A stretch of DNA of 64,000 bases from Amblyornis subalaris (taxonomy: Eukaryota; Chordata; Aves; Passeriformes; Ptilonorhynchidae), in contig JACAXG010000034.1 in the NCBI GenBank assembly GCA_018881555.1, positions 4,350,615 through 4,414,614 on the forward strand, in the 5' to 3' direction. Below, in pieces: positions 1 to 14,191 of the stretch (position 1 is its first letter; the number at the start of each line of letters is the position of its first letter). Position numbers and translations under genes: made by a program. Below the pieces are notes generated by a model that ran no database searches, was not told the origin of the DNA, and worked only from the letters and a program-made list of their open reading frames with translations.

Positions 1-129
1 AAAGGTGAGCGCCGAACTTGTGTTGACAGAAACCCCGCAGTACCAGAGTTACAGGACACTTGATGAAACTGGTTGGGAATCAGTTTAAGACACATGAAAG
101 TGTTTGTTTACATAGCAGGTAGTGAATTT

Positions 130-350
130 ATGCAACTNGCAGGCAGAGGATGTTTTGAAAACAGGCTGTGTAGGCAGGTTCAAAACAGGGTTAGGAGAGT
201 TCATGGTCAGCAGGGAGGGTGTGAGGGGAGTGGACCACAGGACATGGTCTATTGGTTCTCTCTAAATAGCACCTTTTCTGCCTTGTTGGAGATGAATTCT
301 AGACTAGATGAACCATTGGTCTGACCCAGCTGAGTTTACATTCCTGAGCT
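130..350 (+). mobile_element. Ancient CR1-type LINE fragment, 3' end
   Basis: From about 160 the text reads like the 3' tail of an old sauropsid CR1: a 'gcaggttcaaaacagggtta' segment, then 'gagttcatgg', then near 300-332 the diagnostic 'ctagatgaaccattggtctg' followed by 'acccag'. In CR1 families of birds, turtles and crocodiles this string lies just before the short 3'-terminal microsatellite. Here the terminal repeat has decayed, since only 'ttcctgagct' follows. The element lies in the + orientation, is 5'-truncated like nearly all CR1 copies, and encodes nothing intact. A short open frame across 73-324 is incidental. Family assignment rests on remembered consensus wording, not a computed alignment. 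Confidence 0.8.
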
Positions 351-351
351 C

Positions 352-3300
352 TCAGGCTTAGTGGGATCTTTTTGTCATTCACTTAAAATTATATTCTCAT
401 TCATGGCAGGGTTTGATGGAAGGCATAAAGCTTCTCTTTTCTTTTTTTTAATGTTCAGTAAGCTGCACCTCCAAGGGAGACTCTTGGATCTACTTGTAAT
501 GTTCATCAGTGCTGCAAGCTGACATGGCTATTGCTTCTTAATAAGCTGGAAAAAGTTTCCCTCTTTCTAGCCAGGAAAAAGTACCGGGAAGTCCATCTGG
601 GAATGTGATTCATCTGGGTCACACTCATAATTTTTTCTCAGGTTCCAAGGAGAGGTTTGGGATAGTGCTCAGATACTAGTGATAAGATTTTATTTAGACT
701 TAGCTTTCAGCTGTAGTGGTAAGCAGCTACACTGCTGTTTATGCAACAAGACTCCAAACAAACTTTTTATTATTTCATCAGTGTGACACACTCCCTGGTA
801 TTCAGTTATATCCCAGTGTGCTTGGAGAACTNGGAGTTACTCAGCCCCTGCCTCGTCTCAGGAGTGAGAGTAAAACCCGCAGCTAGAAGTCAGTCAGTCT
901 GAGAGATGTGAGTAATTCTTTTGTTAGAATGTANGATAGAGTCTTATTTTTTTAAATCCTCACAAAGTTAACTTCAGTGTAGCAGTGGCTTGTAGGGTGG
1001 TACGCANTAGTAACTGGAAGATAGTGAGCCTAGTGCTGTTAGTGCTTTTGTGTTACATTTTTAGATTGAATTTGGGTGCATATAATCTAAAAGAGAAATT
1101 AATAAAGAGAATTCGAAGGTTTTTTCATGATGTTAAGACTGGAGAGACTGCAAGGCTGAAAAANAGTGAGGGCATTCCTTTCAAAAGTGGTGGTGTTTTG
1201 TTTTACTTTTACCTTCAGTGTCTTACAACAGGCAAATAAATGTCCCATTTTTAATGTAATGTTCTACAATGTCTTTTATCCTGCAGGAAAACTTAATAAA
1301 TGGAAAGAGCCAGGTTATGTCTAAATCTGGACACTGCTGAGCTTCATCATAGCCTAATGTCAAGCTGCTCTAGAATCCATCACTGTGAAGGCTGTGCTAG
1401 CAAGAGTTATTATTCATGTGGATAATTCATCTGAATTTTCCTTGCTGGGGCATAGTTGTCTTGGAAGAAAACTGAGTATGAGCCCTTTGAGGGCTTGTCC
1501 TGCTTTCTTCCTTCCTCTTTCCTTGTCCCCACTTTCTCTTTGCACAACTGCAGTAAAATTTGATAGCTCAAAGTGTAAATTAATCCTAAGTTATATAAGT
1601 CCTTCCTTGAAAGAGACTAAATCTCAGCAATACACTTCTTAGAATACAGAAGAGGACCCTCTGTTTATGGAAGGAAGGGGAGATTGGCTTAACTTATTTT
1701 TTTATAAATACTGGATAGAAGTGTAAAGTTTCCTCAATAAGTTNAGNACCAACCAACCAACCAAAAACCTCCCCACCTCTTCTTCTTTGACCAAGAGAAT
1801 GCTTTCTTACTAAGTTATGAAATACATCAAAAATGTCAATATTTACTATTCTGTGAACAGTCTTTAATATTTACTATTTGGGCCAGCTCTGTACCTTTTT
1901 TTGTTCATNTTTGAGAGTATCTAGTGTTTCTACCTAATACACTGAAAATATTAAATATTAACACTGTATTTAGGCATCAAAATAATCTTCTAAAGGGCAT
2001 TAAATGAGTTTCATGAGGTGATCTAAAAGCCATTCTTGGTGAGTGAAAAAAGAGCACTGGAAGAATATGGGACGAGTGGCTGGTTACACGATGACCACTG
2101 ACACTGCAAACCTGAGCTTGGAAGTATTAGGATTTTGGTTGGTTTGGTTCCAGTCACGGCATGCAGCAGGGAAAAACAAATGTATGGAGAAAACCTTTGC
2201 TTTTTGTCCCTTTCTAGGACGTGCCTGCCTGAGTGACTCTGGAGAAATTGATCTTCCCACCCTCTAACCATCTTAGTGCTCTAATGATGGGGGAGGATGA
2301 TGGTGACTTCTTTTTGCTTCCTAGAAATTATNGGCTGTAAAGAGTGACGGAAGTGGTACATAATGAAGTCTTCCACAAACCTGTTTGTTTTTTTTATGGA
2401 AAACCACAGTGTAAAGCTCCTTAGATTGCTTTGCTGATGGGTTGATACTCCTCCACTCCTTGAAACATTACATTGCTGCAGCTTGGTCTGTGCAGGGACA
2501 GGGTCCTGGTGCCAAGCTCTGAGGACATGTGGAGCCACCTCTAGCACAGGGAAGTGTGTAGGGCCCACCTGATCTGCTGTTTTGCGTGCAAGAACTCAGG
2601 GATAAGCATCAACATCTTTGGATCAAGGGGAGCTTAAAGTGCTCTGAGTATGCTGAAAGAGCATTTAACAAATGCGGCATAGGAGGAGGTGCAAGATGCT
2701 GAGGTTCCCTCTGTGGCTGAGTAAAGCTGTGAGCTGCATACCAGTAGTGGTGAATTCATTCAAGTGGCCTTGCTACTTAAAGCATACCTATAGCTGTTCC
2801 GCGGATGGATGAGTAAGGATAATGTTACAGNCTGATGGCTACTGAAGGAACACAGCTACAACTCACAGCCTAAAAAACTGTAGCAACTTCGTTCAGTCTC
2901 TGTTTCTATGGAAGCTGCTTTTTTCCCCAAGCATATTTGTAGAGCAGGAACTGAAATTCGATCCAACTTCCTAATATGTATGTATTTCTATTGGCAGCTG
3001 TATTTGAAGATACCCTTGGCTATTTAGCTTTGAGAGATTGACAAAAGCTGTCTGAAATACTCTGCTCTGATAATGAGGTCACTGACCATATCANAGCATG
3101 CAGAGAAGGCTTCTTGGGCAGCTAGAGATGGAGGAGAAGCAGTGGAAAACATTCAGGTCCAAATCAGCCAGAAAGAGGGGACAGCTGCAGTATGTTACCA
3201 TGAACGGAAAAGATGCAGTTTGGTTGTATCAAATCGAGGAGGAGCCTCCCTAGGAAGGAAAAAGCCATAAGATAAGCTGTCAAATAAGCCATGTTCTGAC

Positions 3301-5960
3301 TAGTGCAGGGGTGGCAGCCTATCTGTGCATTTGAGGTTAGAATGGAGGAGTTATTTTAATAGAAGGATGAAGTTCTGAAGGCTACAGGTCTGTGTGCAGG
3401 CTGGATCCCTGTCTTTTCCCTATTGCAGAACATCAGATATTGTGGTATTCCCATGACAGCCTCACTGACCCAGCTGCTGCAGTTAGGAGTGATGTAGCCT
3501 GATCACATGTGGAGATTACTGTAGCTACAAACTCAAGTCTGGCCATTGGTATTTTGCACCGTCAAGTTCCCATCCCTGAAGTTCTGTGAGCAGAAAAATT
3601 CCATCTGTTACTCTTGGAGAAATATGTGAAGTATCCACATAATCTCTTCAGCCTCTCTATTCCCACAAATCACGGGGTGCCTTGACGGATGTGGTTGTGC
3701 CATACTCATTATGAGAAGGCTGAAATCTTGTTGCATAGTTTCAAAGTTAACTAACACCTTCTTGGATGTTATCTCAAACTGTGAGATTTGTGAGGTTTTA
3801 TATTTAGCTCAAATTGTCTGCTATAATTGGCTTTGAGGCTGGTTATAGAAGTACCCTTCCTGAGCTGGCTGCTCAGGAAACGTGCTTGCATTTCGTGTTA
3901 CTTAAAAACATGCATCTGTCTTTTTGTCATCTCAGAATCTGCTTTGCAGAGTAAGATTTGTTGGCATAACTCTGCAATTTACTTCCTTTATTTCCTTACT
4001 TCAGTAAGAATGGTATGAGGCTCACTCTGCATCTCTCACTTGGCCACACACTTGCCTTGACACCCCACCCCACCCCCGATGGTGCTCAGCTTGGCTTCTA
4101 ACTTTAGTTTTTCCCGCAGCCAGGCAGCAGTGAAACCTGGAGGTGTTGGCTTTCCTGGGAGCTCTGCTGAGAGGGACCCCCACAAGTGTGCTGCAGAGCA
4201 CACCCATCCCTGTGCCGTGACCTCAGCCTGGCTTGGGCTCATCTTTTCCGCAATATATTGTAGCTTCTAATTATAGAAGAAGGCAGTGTAAATACCTAGT
4301 TGCTTGACTTGGACTTTTTGAGAAAAATGAAAATGTCTGTATGGCTGTGATGTTTTATATTGGTAGTTGTTCTCAATGCATTGCTAGGACCTTTGGGTGA
4401 TAGGGAAAGAAAAGTGAAGTTGAATTCCTTCAACACTTTCTCTGAATGGTGTGGAAACAAACTATAATGCAAGTCAGAAGTTTCTGTCTTTTTTTCCCCC
4501 CCCGATAAATGTTTTTTATTAACTTGCAGTTCGGTTGCATTCTCTCAAGGTTAGTTGTAATAGTTCCAAAATTACAAAAATAGATCCATCTAGAATGATG
4601 GTTCCCAACTGATGTGCAGGGACATGCAGAAGAGCCAGCAGGCTGTTAGATAGGCTTTGAAATCTGAAGTAATTATAGCTGTCTCTCTGAAGTGTTGCAT
4701 TCCAGTTATAAGCACACTTATGCAAGGATTTTGGCAAATGCAGGTGTATCACAGAGCAGTTGATGGATGGAGGAGAATGCTGGCAAGAAGGGCTGCTCAG
4801 GAGAGTTAAGGTACTTCGGTGTCAGGTACTTACCTGGTGTGGATCTTANTTGATGCTTTGTTTCATAGTGACATGAACTCATGTTTTTTCTTGTTAGTGT
4901 AACTCAGAGCTCGTATTGCACTTCATGCAGATGTTTGCATGTTTGTGGTAACTAGAAAAACTGCAGCATAATGATCNTATTAGTGACGTGTATGATACTC
5001 TTGCTTGTAAATTATTTTATGTGGTTACTATAAATATCTTGCTGTACGTGAAACAGAATGAACACCCATCTTTTCACTTTTTAAAAGAACCCTCCCACAT
5101 TTCATCCTTACACGGTATTAGAAAACCCAGTGCTGTGGGTTTCTAGTATTGATGTAATTCTTCCTTTGGAAGAGCTATCTGGCTGAGCTGCACTCCCTTC
5201 ATGCGATCATTGTTCAGTTGTAGTGTAGAGATACTTGTTTGTGCATAGCAAAACATACAGGAGGTGCAGCAAGGTTTCTGAATTGGATGTGCTGAGGCTG
5301 CTGGCAGTGGCTGGGGTGTCCGGCTGTTTCCCAGCTGCTGGAATGTGTGCCAGGCACATGCTCACACCCACCCCCTTTAACTTGATGTTGTAGACCAGGG
5401 CTTGCTGAGTGTCTGTGCCTTATTTTTCCGGAAGAGAGGTATACATGAAATTATAGAAAAAAACTATGAGGCAGAGGACTTGTTAGAGATGCTCTGCACT
5501 GTGAATAGAAAGTGCTTAGTAATGGCCTTTCAAAATGATAATCAGTATTTTTCACAAGTNAGCGTATAATTAAAAACTAAACAATCCATTCCAATGTTTT
5601 TGACTTCCCACCACCCAGCTGATAAGTTTAAAAATGAAGTATTGGCTGCAGAAGGAGCTGCACGTTGTGGGGCAGGGAGTAAAATCAGTTTTTCTGAGCT
5701 GAAAAGGGGCCAAATCCACAGGTGGAATGGGGCTGGGGGAGGCCTATTTGCTGTAACTTAACCCAGAGAACAGATAAATTCTTTTCAAAGTCAAGTCAAG
5801 TAATGAGTTCCGTCTTGGTAAACCGGTGTTATACTGATTTATAAATGACTGCTGTTTTCATGTTGTTTTTACAGCCTGTAAGATGGAGGGGCTTGAAGTT
5901 TTGGGGATTTTTTAGTTCTGTAGACACAAGATTAATTTTTTGTATTTTATTTTGTGTTTG
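352..5960. other. Gene-free stretch (probable intron or intergenic)
   Basis: No convincing exon or named repeat is visible. It contains the (CCAA)n tract at 1748-1766, a C-rich tract at about 4062-4078, and a somewhat GC-richer patch at 4060-4240. On the minus strand a good donor context (CCAG then GTAAGTAC, read leftward at 4817-4824) has no matching acceptor, so I did not call an exon. Every open frame here is short and without recognisable motifs. Confidence 0.5.
1748..1766. repeat. (CCAA)n simple repeat
   Basis: Three to four tandem copies of the tetranucleotide CCAA run into an A-rich stretch. Similar CCAA tracts occur at 14593-14616 and 21431-21449. These are short low-complexity tracts with no coding content. 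Confidence 0.8.
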
Positions 5961-5988
5961 TATATATGCCCTTATGTGGGCATATATA
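5961..5988. repeat. Perfect 11-bp inverted repeat (short hairpin)
   Basis: The arms at 5961-5971 (TATATATGCCC) and 5978-5988 (GGGCATATATA) are exact reverse complements around the 6-nt loop TTATGT. The stem ends are A/T only, so the structure is only moderately stable. No function is implied. Confidence 0.75.
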
Positions 5989-5989
5989 G

Positions 5990-8900
5990 GCACTAACACT
6001 TTATTTGATCTTCACAGAAACAACCACCACCAAGTGCAGAGAATGGTTTTAAACCATAGGAAGGCTAAATATTGCTTGTTAACATACTTTGATTTCAGTA
6101 TTGTGTATACCAGGGCCTCTTGTAACCTTTTTTCTGATAAACGTTAACATCACTGAAAATAAAAGTCAAGTTATATTATCACAAGGCGCCTGAGCCTCCA
6201 TGTAAGCTGTTTTCCCCTTCTTAGCTTCTTGCCTAGCCTAGCTTCTTTTGGCTGCTGTTATAATGCAGGTTACAGAGTTACTTGAACGCTGCTTTGTTGC
6301 AGGGGAAGGCAAAAGGTAGTGCTTTAAAGCACTTTCAACTCAAAGTAGTGAAACACTGTTGCTCACACAAAGGTCTGTCCCTTAACAGTAAAGTGATTCC
6401 AGTTTTACCTGTCAAAGGTTAACCTGCAGACTGCTTCAGGACAGGAGTGATGGGAGCTTTGAAAGCTTCTGGATTGTGTTTTGAGCACAGTGTTTTCTAA
6501 TCGTTGATAAATCTGTGCACATAATTTTTACCTGGAGTTGGACCATGGCATGTACTGTAGACATTTGAAAGAAATGCTGAAATAAATTTTCCATTATGCT
6601 AGCCTATATCAACAAAATAAGAGAGCTTGAATGTGTTGTGTGCATAAATTTATATACTTATGTGTACCAGTCTGTGTGAGAGGAGATAAAACAGTTCTGT
6701 GGCAAATGAAGGCAAAAGGTGGGATAGGTCACATAACAACACAAGTATAAATGATAGCAATATCAAGGTTGGTGGAAGGGGTGATCTGCTGTACAGTGAA
6801 ACATTCCTTTTTCTCCCTGCCACCTGACAGCAGGAACCTCTGTAGTTGCTGTACCCTTTGGAGTCCCCTCTCTACTTGGGCTGCAGTTTAGTTTGCATAA
6901 TATTACAGGAAATGCAGTGTTTTAAAACTACTGTTGTTTTGTCCTTTGTTAAGGCACAACATGTTTTGATTTGTGTGGAGAATATTTTAAAGGCTGGATA
7001 CTTTGATAATGTAAACAATTGGAAAAGGAAACTGCAGCTGTTTTCTGTTACTATCTAATATTATGCTCATCTGTGGCTTCTAAGTAATGGGCACTTGTTT
7101 ACATATTACAGAATATGGATTATAATTTTATAAACATAGTTTATAGTTGCATATTCGTTTCCTAAATAAAAGGAAGACAAGCAGTAGTGGCTTATAGAAA
7201 TGCTTGCTCTGAGACAATCGTGGAAGTCCAAAGAAGCAGCTGGTANCCAAGGATGGGAGTGAGGCCCCTGCTTTCTGCACTGCTTTCCCATAGCTCAGAT
7301 ACTGCCTCTCTTTATGCTTCAATCTGTTTGTTACTACTAACGACTTCTGCTTACTAAATTTAGGATTTGTTGTAAATGGAGGTTACAGCATTGTTTTCCT
7401 GTAACTGAATCTGATTTGTAAACCCTTAAGCAGAAGAGAAAGTCTTCTTCTTTAAATGTTTTAAAGCAAAATGTCAGTAGACATCTGTGTTCTTCCCTGA
7501 TTTAATCACTACATCTAAATTGCAGCTGTGGGATGTTTCCAAACCCCTGTTTTCCTTTCTTATATTTCCATTAATTTTCAATGAAGCATGGCTTTGTGTA
7601 GTGAAGTAGGTTAATATTTTCTGTATTTCAAATACATTGTGTAACTGTAGCGGCCAGTTCAACGTTTAAAATCCACAGCTTTGAAATCTTACTGTCTGAA
7701 TGTATTATTACTTTTTATTGTAAGATTGCTCTGAGTGAAAGAACAATGCAGAAAAATTTGGTTGTTTAGTCCTCTCTTGAATGTCTAAGCTGAGAAATAA
7801 TATAGCAGCAGTAAAAGAGTCATCTGAGCACAGAAGAGAAAATACCAGTATGGAAGCATTTGTGGATGTATTCCTAAGCCCACGTTGAAGAAACCTGACA
7901 AATAAAAAAGTGGAAAAAGAGGGAGGGTTCATGGATCTTCTTATTAAAAATCCATTTACAATTATGCAAAAATCTGATGGTCTAAGATGAATTAACTGTA
8001 AAATGATTATGTTGTNCGCTGTCAGGAAGTTCGGGGTATTTTAGCTAAGTTGCTTATTCTTTTGAAAATGTATATTACAAGAAGATTTTTCACTTACAAA
8101 GTCNTGTGATTGTCTGTATTGTCTATGTTTTGCATGGTAAAATAGCAGAACATCTAATTCNCTCATATTTTTGACAACTTTTAGTGCTTAAGGGTGAAAT
8201 TTCCCATGCTTGTTGCTAGTGCCTTCCAGTNGAAATTCACTGGAAAGCTTTGGCTAGAAGAATTCAACTGTCCTCAGTGAGATGAGAACACCATCCCTTT
8301 TTCATCCCTTCCAACCACTACTTCAGACAGCGCTGATGTTTTGCAGATTTTGAAGTGACCTTGAAGTTTGGAAGGAAGCAATTGCTATGTTTCAGGGGGN
8401 GTATTTGCCTGAAAGCCATGCTTTGTTATGTCAATACTCTGAGTAACTGAGAAATGCCAAGTTGCATTTACAGTAGAACTTGCTACACCTTCAGGTATTA
8501 TTTCTAAAAGCTGTGGCTCCCACTGTGTGTGCTTCCACAGACCCTGATGCTGCTTTTCTCTTAGCAACCAGGACTTGAAACGAGGAGAGAATCACAGACA
8601 AAAATGAAAGTTTGAAAGGCTGTTTTATCTTGCTGAAATACCGGGACTTTGACTTGTAGAAGGAAAAGGTTCTTGTGTTTGTATTTCATCATACTGTCTC
8701 TGTACAACAGGATGCCTTCAGATGCTACAGAGACTCCTGACTGCTAATTGTCATGATTCTTAATTAAAATTAAACATTGCAGAAAACCTTATGCATAGCT
8801 GGTAACTGGACAGAGATGAATACGCAATTATTGATTTCGGAGAAGATGTAATAGAAAAACAATCGTTACCAATATAGGATATATTTATCTGTAGAAAATA

Positions 8901-9128
8901 ACTGTAGTTTGTTTTTCCCTTTTCCTTCCAAGATAATTCTTATTTCTGACANTCCTCAGAGTTTGAACTGGGAATCATAAATGTTGTCTGACAATATGGA
9001 GGTTTGGCGGTGGGTGTTTGTTTTTGTTTTTGAGGCAGGGAGCTGTCCTGGTTTTGGAGGGTTTTTTTCCAGTAATGCAATTGAACTACTTTTTTTCATG
9101 CTACTATAACCTACTTTAGCTCTTCTCT
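5990..9128. other. Gene-free stretch
   Basis: AT-rich sequence with no credible splice-bounded exon and no named repeat. A run of single Ns (8016, 8104, 8161, 8231, 8400) marks a locally dense patch of ambiguous calls. Open frames are short and unremarkable. Confidence 0.5.
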
Positions 9129-9133
9129 GTATA

Positions 9134-9174
<41 letters not shown>

Positions 9175-9175
9175 T
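9129..9175. repeat. (TA)n microsatellite with (CA)n tail
   Basis: About 35 bp of alternating TA with one phase break (an extra T at about 9140) grades into CACACACA. A methionine-initiated open frame read from the minus strand (MCIYIYIYIY) is an artefact of this repeat. Such tracts are usually length-polymorphic. Confidence 0.95.
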
Positions 9176-12100
9176 AGGCAGTGGTGTTACACTATTACCT
9201 TTTGTACAGTACATGTGATAAGTAGAAAATTCACATTACAGAATTCTAAACTGCAAAATATATATTTTCAGTATGTTAACATATTTGCAAAGTTTTCTTT
9301 TTTTCCTAAAGTGATTTAAAATGCTGAAACATATCTTCAGAAAAGCTTTAATAATATGAAAAATCTGCTGTTATTGGAAAACAGATGTACAAAATAACAT
9401 ACACTGAGATCTCTTTGGTAGCTGTGCTGTGTACTTTTTTCCCCCAAAAGACCATGAAAATTGAAGTTTTATAGCAAAAATACTAGCTTTATCTTAATTA
9501 AGAGAACTGGACCTTAAATTAGAATATTTTTGGCTCTGGCATGAAGATACAGATGGAAAGTAGAAATTGGGATACTCTGCCATTCATGATATGTTCTCTT
9601 AGTGTAGCAAGGACATTCAGAGATCCTACCACTGGAGCTGCGGGGAGTTTCCAAACGCACACAAGAACTTAAAAAACAAATGCAAAATTCTGTTGGATAA
9701 GGGAGGGATACAGGAAGAATTCATAGGTAGCTTCTGAAAGCAGAAAATGTTTTAAAAGGGACTGAGCTGTAAAATTTCTTGAAAACTGCACTGCTGCTTG
9801 TCACAACCACTGATTATTTTTTAAATTATATTTTAAATTTTATCTTATAATTTTCCTCTACTTTTGAGGCTGCCTTCTTCCATCTCAGGCATATGTTTGA
9901 TCTGCACTTGCTCCTTGAAGTATAATGCAGGCTTCTGTTTTTTAAGTTACATCTATCAGGAGGCTGAACGGAACATTACCCTCCTTGTTTGACCTCCCAC
10001 ATGCGATACACAACCCATTAAATCTCATGTAATATTTAAGAATTTAATACATTCTTTGCATAACATAACAGTAATAATACTGACAAAACACTGCTCCGAG
10101 CAAAACTGCTTATACAAACAGCTGATCTGTGAGCAGTGAAACTAATGAAGCCGTGTTTCCTATAGATTTTTCTCCTATATTAACTGGCCCGTTCCCCTCT
10201 GCTGCTTCTCTGCAGTATCTGACCTGCGGTGCTGGGGCTGATGAGGGGATGGGTGCAGGGGCTGAGCATGGCTGCTGACCACCCTGCTCTCCTCTTCATT
10301 TTGGGGAGAGGTTTAAATGTATCATCAGTTACTGTTGTAATCACTGAGACTGTCTGCAGGCCAAGTTAGTTACAGATTTTTCTCATGGTTAGGAGGACTG
10401 GGTGGCCAGTACTATGAGTTTGTGTGGTAGGTTATGAGGACAGAGAAGTTTCCATTTTATGAGATTATAAAGTGCAGTGATACAGCATGATAAAGCTGAA
10501 TTTTTATATATTTTGTCAAGGTTAATGTTTAATGAATGTTTTCAGTCACCGATTAACCAAGACACCTTAATGGTATGTGGTATTGTGTACAAATCCTTTA
10601 GTGTGTGTGCTAAGCCTTTAATCTGTATTGCTATGTGCTTTTAATTTTCAATTGACTCTACTAACAGCTTCCAAAGGGTTATCCTTAATACTGGATTTGA
10701 CAACTCTTGGAAGATTTATGTGTGGCAGTAATACAGTGTCTGTCATCTAGTGAGATTCTTACTGATACTGTTGTGAACAACTTTCATTATATGAAAGGAA
10801 TTTCATGTGGCATTTTTTAAAAAAAGTTTAAGAATTATTAAAATATCTGACTTAAAATTCTGAGGTGAGAAAAACTTTCACCTACTTTGACTTTTGCTTG
10901 TGTAATTATACAGTTTCATAACGCTAGATTGGTGTTGAAATTAAATAGCTAATGTGACTTGATTAGTTTTGCATTTGAAATCATGGCAACTGCACAAGTG
11001 AAGGTTAGTCCATTTGGCCTCTTAGTAACTTTAAAATGTGATATTGGCAGTCATTCAGGCTTTTAGGATTTTGCTGAATGAAACTCAAAAGAAACAGCAG
11101 TAAAAGGCTTGATTTGTCTAATTGGTCTTCATAATTTGGATTTAATTCACAGCTGTATCCAAATAGGGCTCCCCCCTCCCCAAGCGTCTGCCAGGTGCTG
11201 CTTCCTCTGCTCATGTACTTCAAACTTGAGATAGCTTCATTGTTTTGAATGAGGTTGTATTTCCTTTGTGCCCTTTCATCACCCTATATTTACTATTTTC
11301 TTGTTACTATGGTTTCTGGAAATAAATTGGATGACAGTTGTTTTGCAAACCTAATCTATATACAAACAAGTTTTTCAGTGTTTAAGTGGTGCAATGAATA
11401 GTTTAGCCATGGACTATCTCAGAGCTCATTAAAGTGCTCAGCATTGTTATTGAGGTTAATCCCATTGCAGTCCAGGGTATGTTGATTGCTAATTCAGTGG
11501 GAGGAGAAGGGTAGAGCTCTTGCTTTACCAGTAAAGGCTTATTTTCTGATGCTGGAATTTTGTTGTCTTTTTTTTTTTCCCCAGCTAAAAATTCTATTGC
11601 ACATAGAGTTTACTTAATTTTATAAATCTGTTTTAATGTGGAATAATGTTTGGCTGTGTGTAGTCACACACAAATGTTATTTATTTTTGTAAGCATGGAT
11701 ACNTTTGCCTCCCACCCTCATGCATATGGGTTCTTGTAGTTTCAGACCATATAGCAAGAAACTTGTATTTCCCACATACAAAGTATTCCTCGGTTTGTAG
11801 GAGCGATCCTGGAATGAAGCATTTTTCAGTTCTTTTTATTCTCAGCAGTGTGTGGCTGGCCCGATGTTTTATTTATAGCACCTTGTGCAGATGCTGCCCT
11901 GCGTCTGTCTTCATGTGGCCACTGTGAAGACATGACCACCCTGCTGTCTGGCCCCTGGCACAGTCTGAACTCTCCTGTCAGGTAGCAGTTCTCAGCTCAC
12001 AGGCACGGCACTGAGACACAGGAAGATTAAGGCGGAAAAATAATTCCCTAGATGTTACAGTGACCGTGCACGAAACATCATTACTTCCTCCTCTTCACAA

Positions 12101-14190
12101 TAAAATTTCATGTAGAAAATAGATGGGGAAGATGTTTTATCTGTTTTCCATGAGACTAAGACAAAGTAACTGGAGTAGAACTACATAACAAATCAAACCA
12201 AGGGCAGAATTAGATTTCAGGTCTTTCTGCATCTGGTTGTGTGCTACTCCACCTGCCTCTAGGTTGTTTACCCCAACCACTTCATTGTTGGCAGCTTTTG
12301 AGTATGGCTGATGCTTTGAATTTCAGTTGTCAGCTTAAGGGTCAAAGGAGTCTGAACATCAGCTCTGAAGTGCTGGGAAGAGGAAAATGCCATGTGACTC
12401 TTAGAGAAGTTTGCAATTTATGGCAGAGAGGGAAGGTAAAAAGGTCAGGTCAAATGAGTGCAAATCACTAGACGTAAATTGTGAATGTATGTGGATGTAC
12501 ATGAAAATGCATTCTTACTGAAACAAATTATGTTGTATGTCAGTAGTTTTCTAGGATGTCTTATCTTGGTGTAGAAGCAGAAAACAACTTGTCAAAACAG
12601 TTAATGTAATTCATTTAATGTCAGACTGATGGTGGTATCTTGGTGAAAAGCTGCATCTGTGGTTAAACTATTGTTTTCTAGTCCAGCTTTAAGATGTAAC
12701 AAACTTCGCTGTTGCTTTTTGCCTTTTACCAAAGGCCTTCTCCTTTCACTTTATTAAAGCACAACCTCTAATTTGTTTTCAGCTGTTATTTCTGCTGTCT
12801 GGTAGTTCTTGTATTAAGGCATAGCAGATGGTGTCAAAATAATGGATGCTTTTCTTCTACCTTGGCTTTCCGAACTTCTTGGTACAATTTTGTCAACTTT
12901 ATGATATTTTGTTTGTTCTTATCCCTTCCGTGCTTTGTTTTCTTGGCATGTTTTTCACAATGTGTTTTCCAGTACCTCCTTATTAACCTTTTTTGATATT
13001 TAATGTGCTGTTGTTTTGAATTGAGGAAGTGTTTCATCCAAAATCACTGCAGAACTTCCTTCCCACACTGCTGCCAGACGTGCTGCAGACTAGCTACTTA
13101 ATTTGCACTGGCAAAATTTCAAAGTGAAGGTCAGCTGGCCAGGTTATCCCCCCGCAGGGCTTCTGTATCCCTTCCTTTTAAATGCCATTTTTCTTCTGTC
13201 TGTTGTACATCTTCCCCTTATTTGTCCATTGGGAGGAAAATGGCTCCAGCAAAGTTGAATGGTGTGAATCCTTCCTTGCCTTAAACTGTAACTCTCACAA
13301 TTTAGCATGTATCACAAAAACAGTTTCAAGGCAGTTTAGACTATTTATGTAGGGTTTTTAACATGTTGTCAGAGAAAAGTAAATCTGGCAGAAAATGAGC
13401 ATTATAAAGTCGGGTCATAAAAGCACAGAAGAAAGTGGTAAGGTTTGGCTTCTGGAATGGGGAACCAGACCACAGTGCCAGAGGAGCATGTGAAATACAG
13501 ATTCACAGAAGGATAAGGAAAATGAATATTCAGCAGCCAAGATATATTCTGATTACGTGGTAGCTACACTGGGTGTTACATGTTGCTAAGCTCCACTGCT
13601 GATGTAATTTAGTTGATATAATATGAGCACAGCTTCAGTGCACTCAATTTTGGCCAAAATTAATTGTGTATGTTTAAATTGCTGACAAGCTGAGGGGATG
13701 TGAGTGCATCTAAAGGCACTCAGGTCATCTGCTTCCCTATAGGCAGAGCAGTTGTAATGATTCCCAGCATTGGTGAATTCTATTGAATTTGAAACTGCCA
13801 TTAAAGTAATTAAAAAAAAAAAAGTTCTAAGAAAGCTCCTTTGGAAAAAAAAATTGCATAATGAAATTGTTTCTGAGTTCCCCTTATTAATATTGTTGAT
13901 ATTTGGTTATATGTTTGATGAATACTGAGCAGTGTTTCCTTTTGAAGGATGCAGCCATACAAAGTGCACTTCACCATTGCTTTCTTGAACTGGGTGTGGG
14001 TTATTGGGTCATCAGGAGAGGCGTGAATGCCACAAATTCTTCAGGGTTAGACTCCGAAAACTTGATGAACTGAACAGTACAAATTCCAAAATAATGAATG
14101 ATCCCAGTTGTTAAATTTGCAAGTTTATTTGAATCTTAAAAACAGAAGCCGTGTTGACCTGTGAGGGCTGAAGGTATTAACTAGGTGATG
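9176..14190. other. Gene-free stretch
   Basis: No named repeat or credible exon. A strong acceptor-like tract (T-run then CCCCAG) ends at about 11583, but no donor follows and all frames close quickly. Between 13919 and 14070 an open frame of about 51 codons contains the peptide DAAIQSALHHCFLELG, but it has no usable splice sites and a weak start context, so I treat it as chance. N density is low: 11702 is the only N between 8952 and 15188. Confidence 0.5.
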
Positions 14191-14191
14191 C

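Noticed and set aside
1..10. AAAG|GTGAGC donor at the very left edge
   Set aside because: Only four bases of any exon would be inside the window, so no frame can be tested.
4817..4870. Minus-strand segment ending in a strong GTAAGTAC donor
   Set aside because: The DNA upstream on that strand is purine-rich and offers no acceptor.
8956..9171. Open frame with MCIYIYIYIY start
   Set aside because: Translation of the TA/CA microsatellite.
13919..14070. 51-codon frame containing DAAIQSALHHCFLELG
   Set aside because: No acceptor or donor and a weak ATG context; frames of this length are common by chance.
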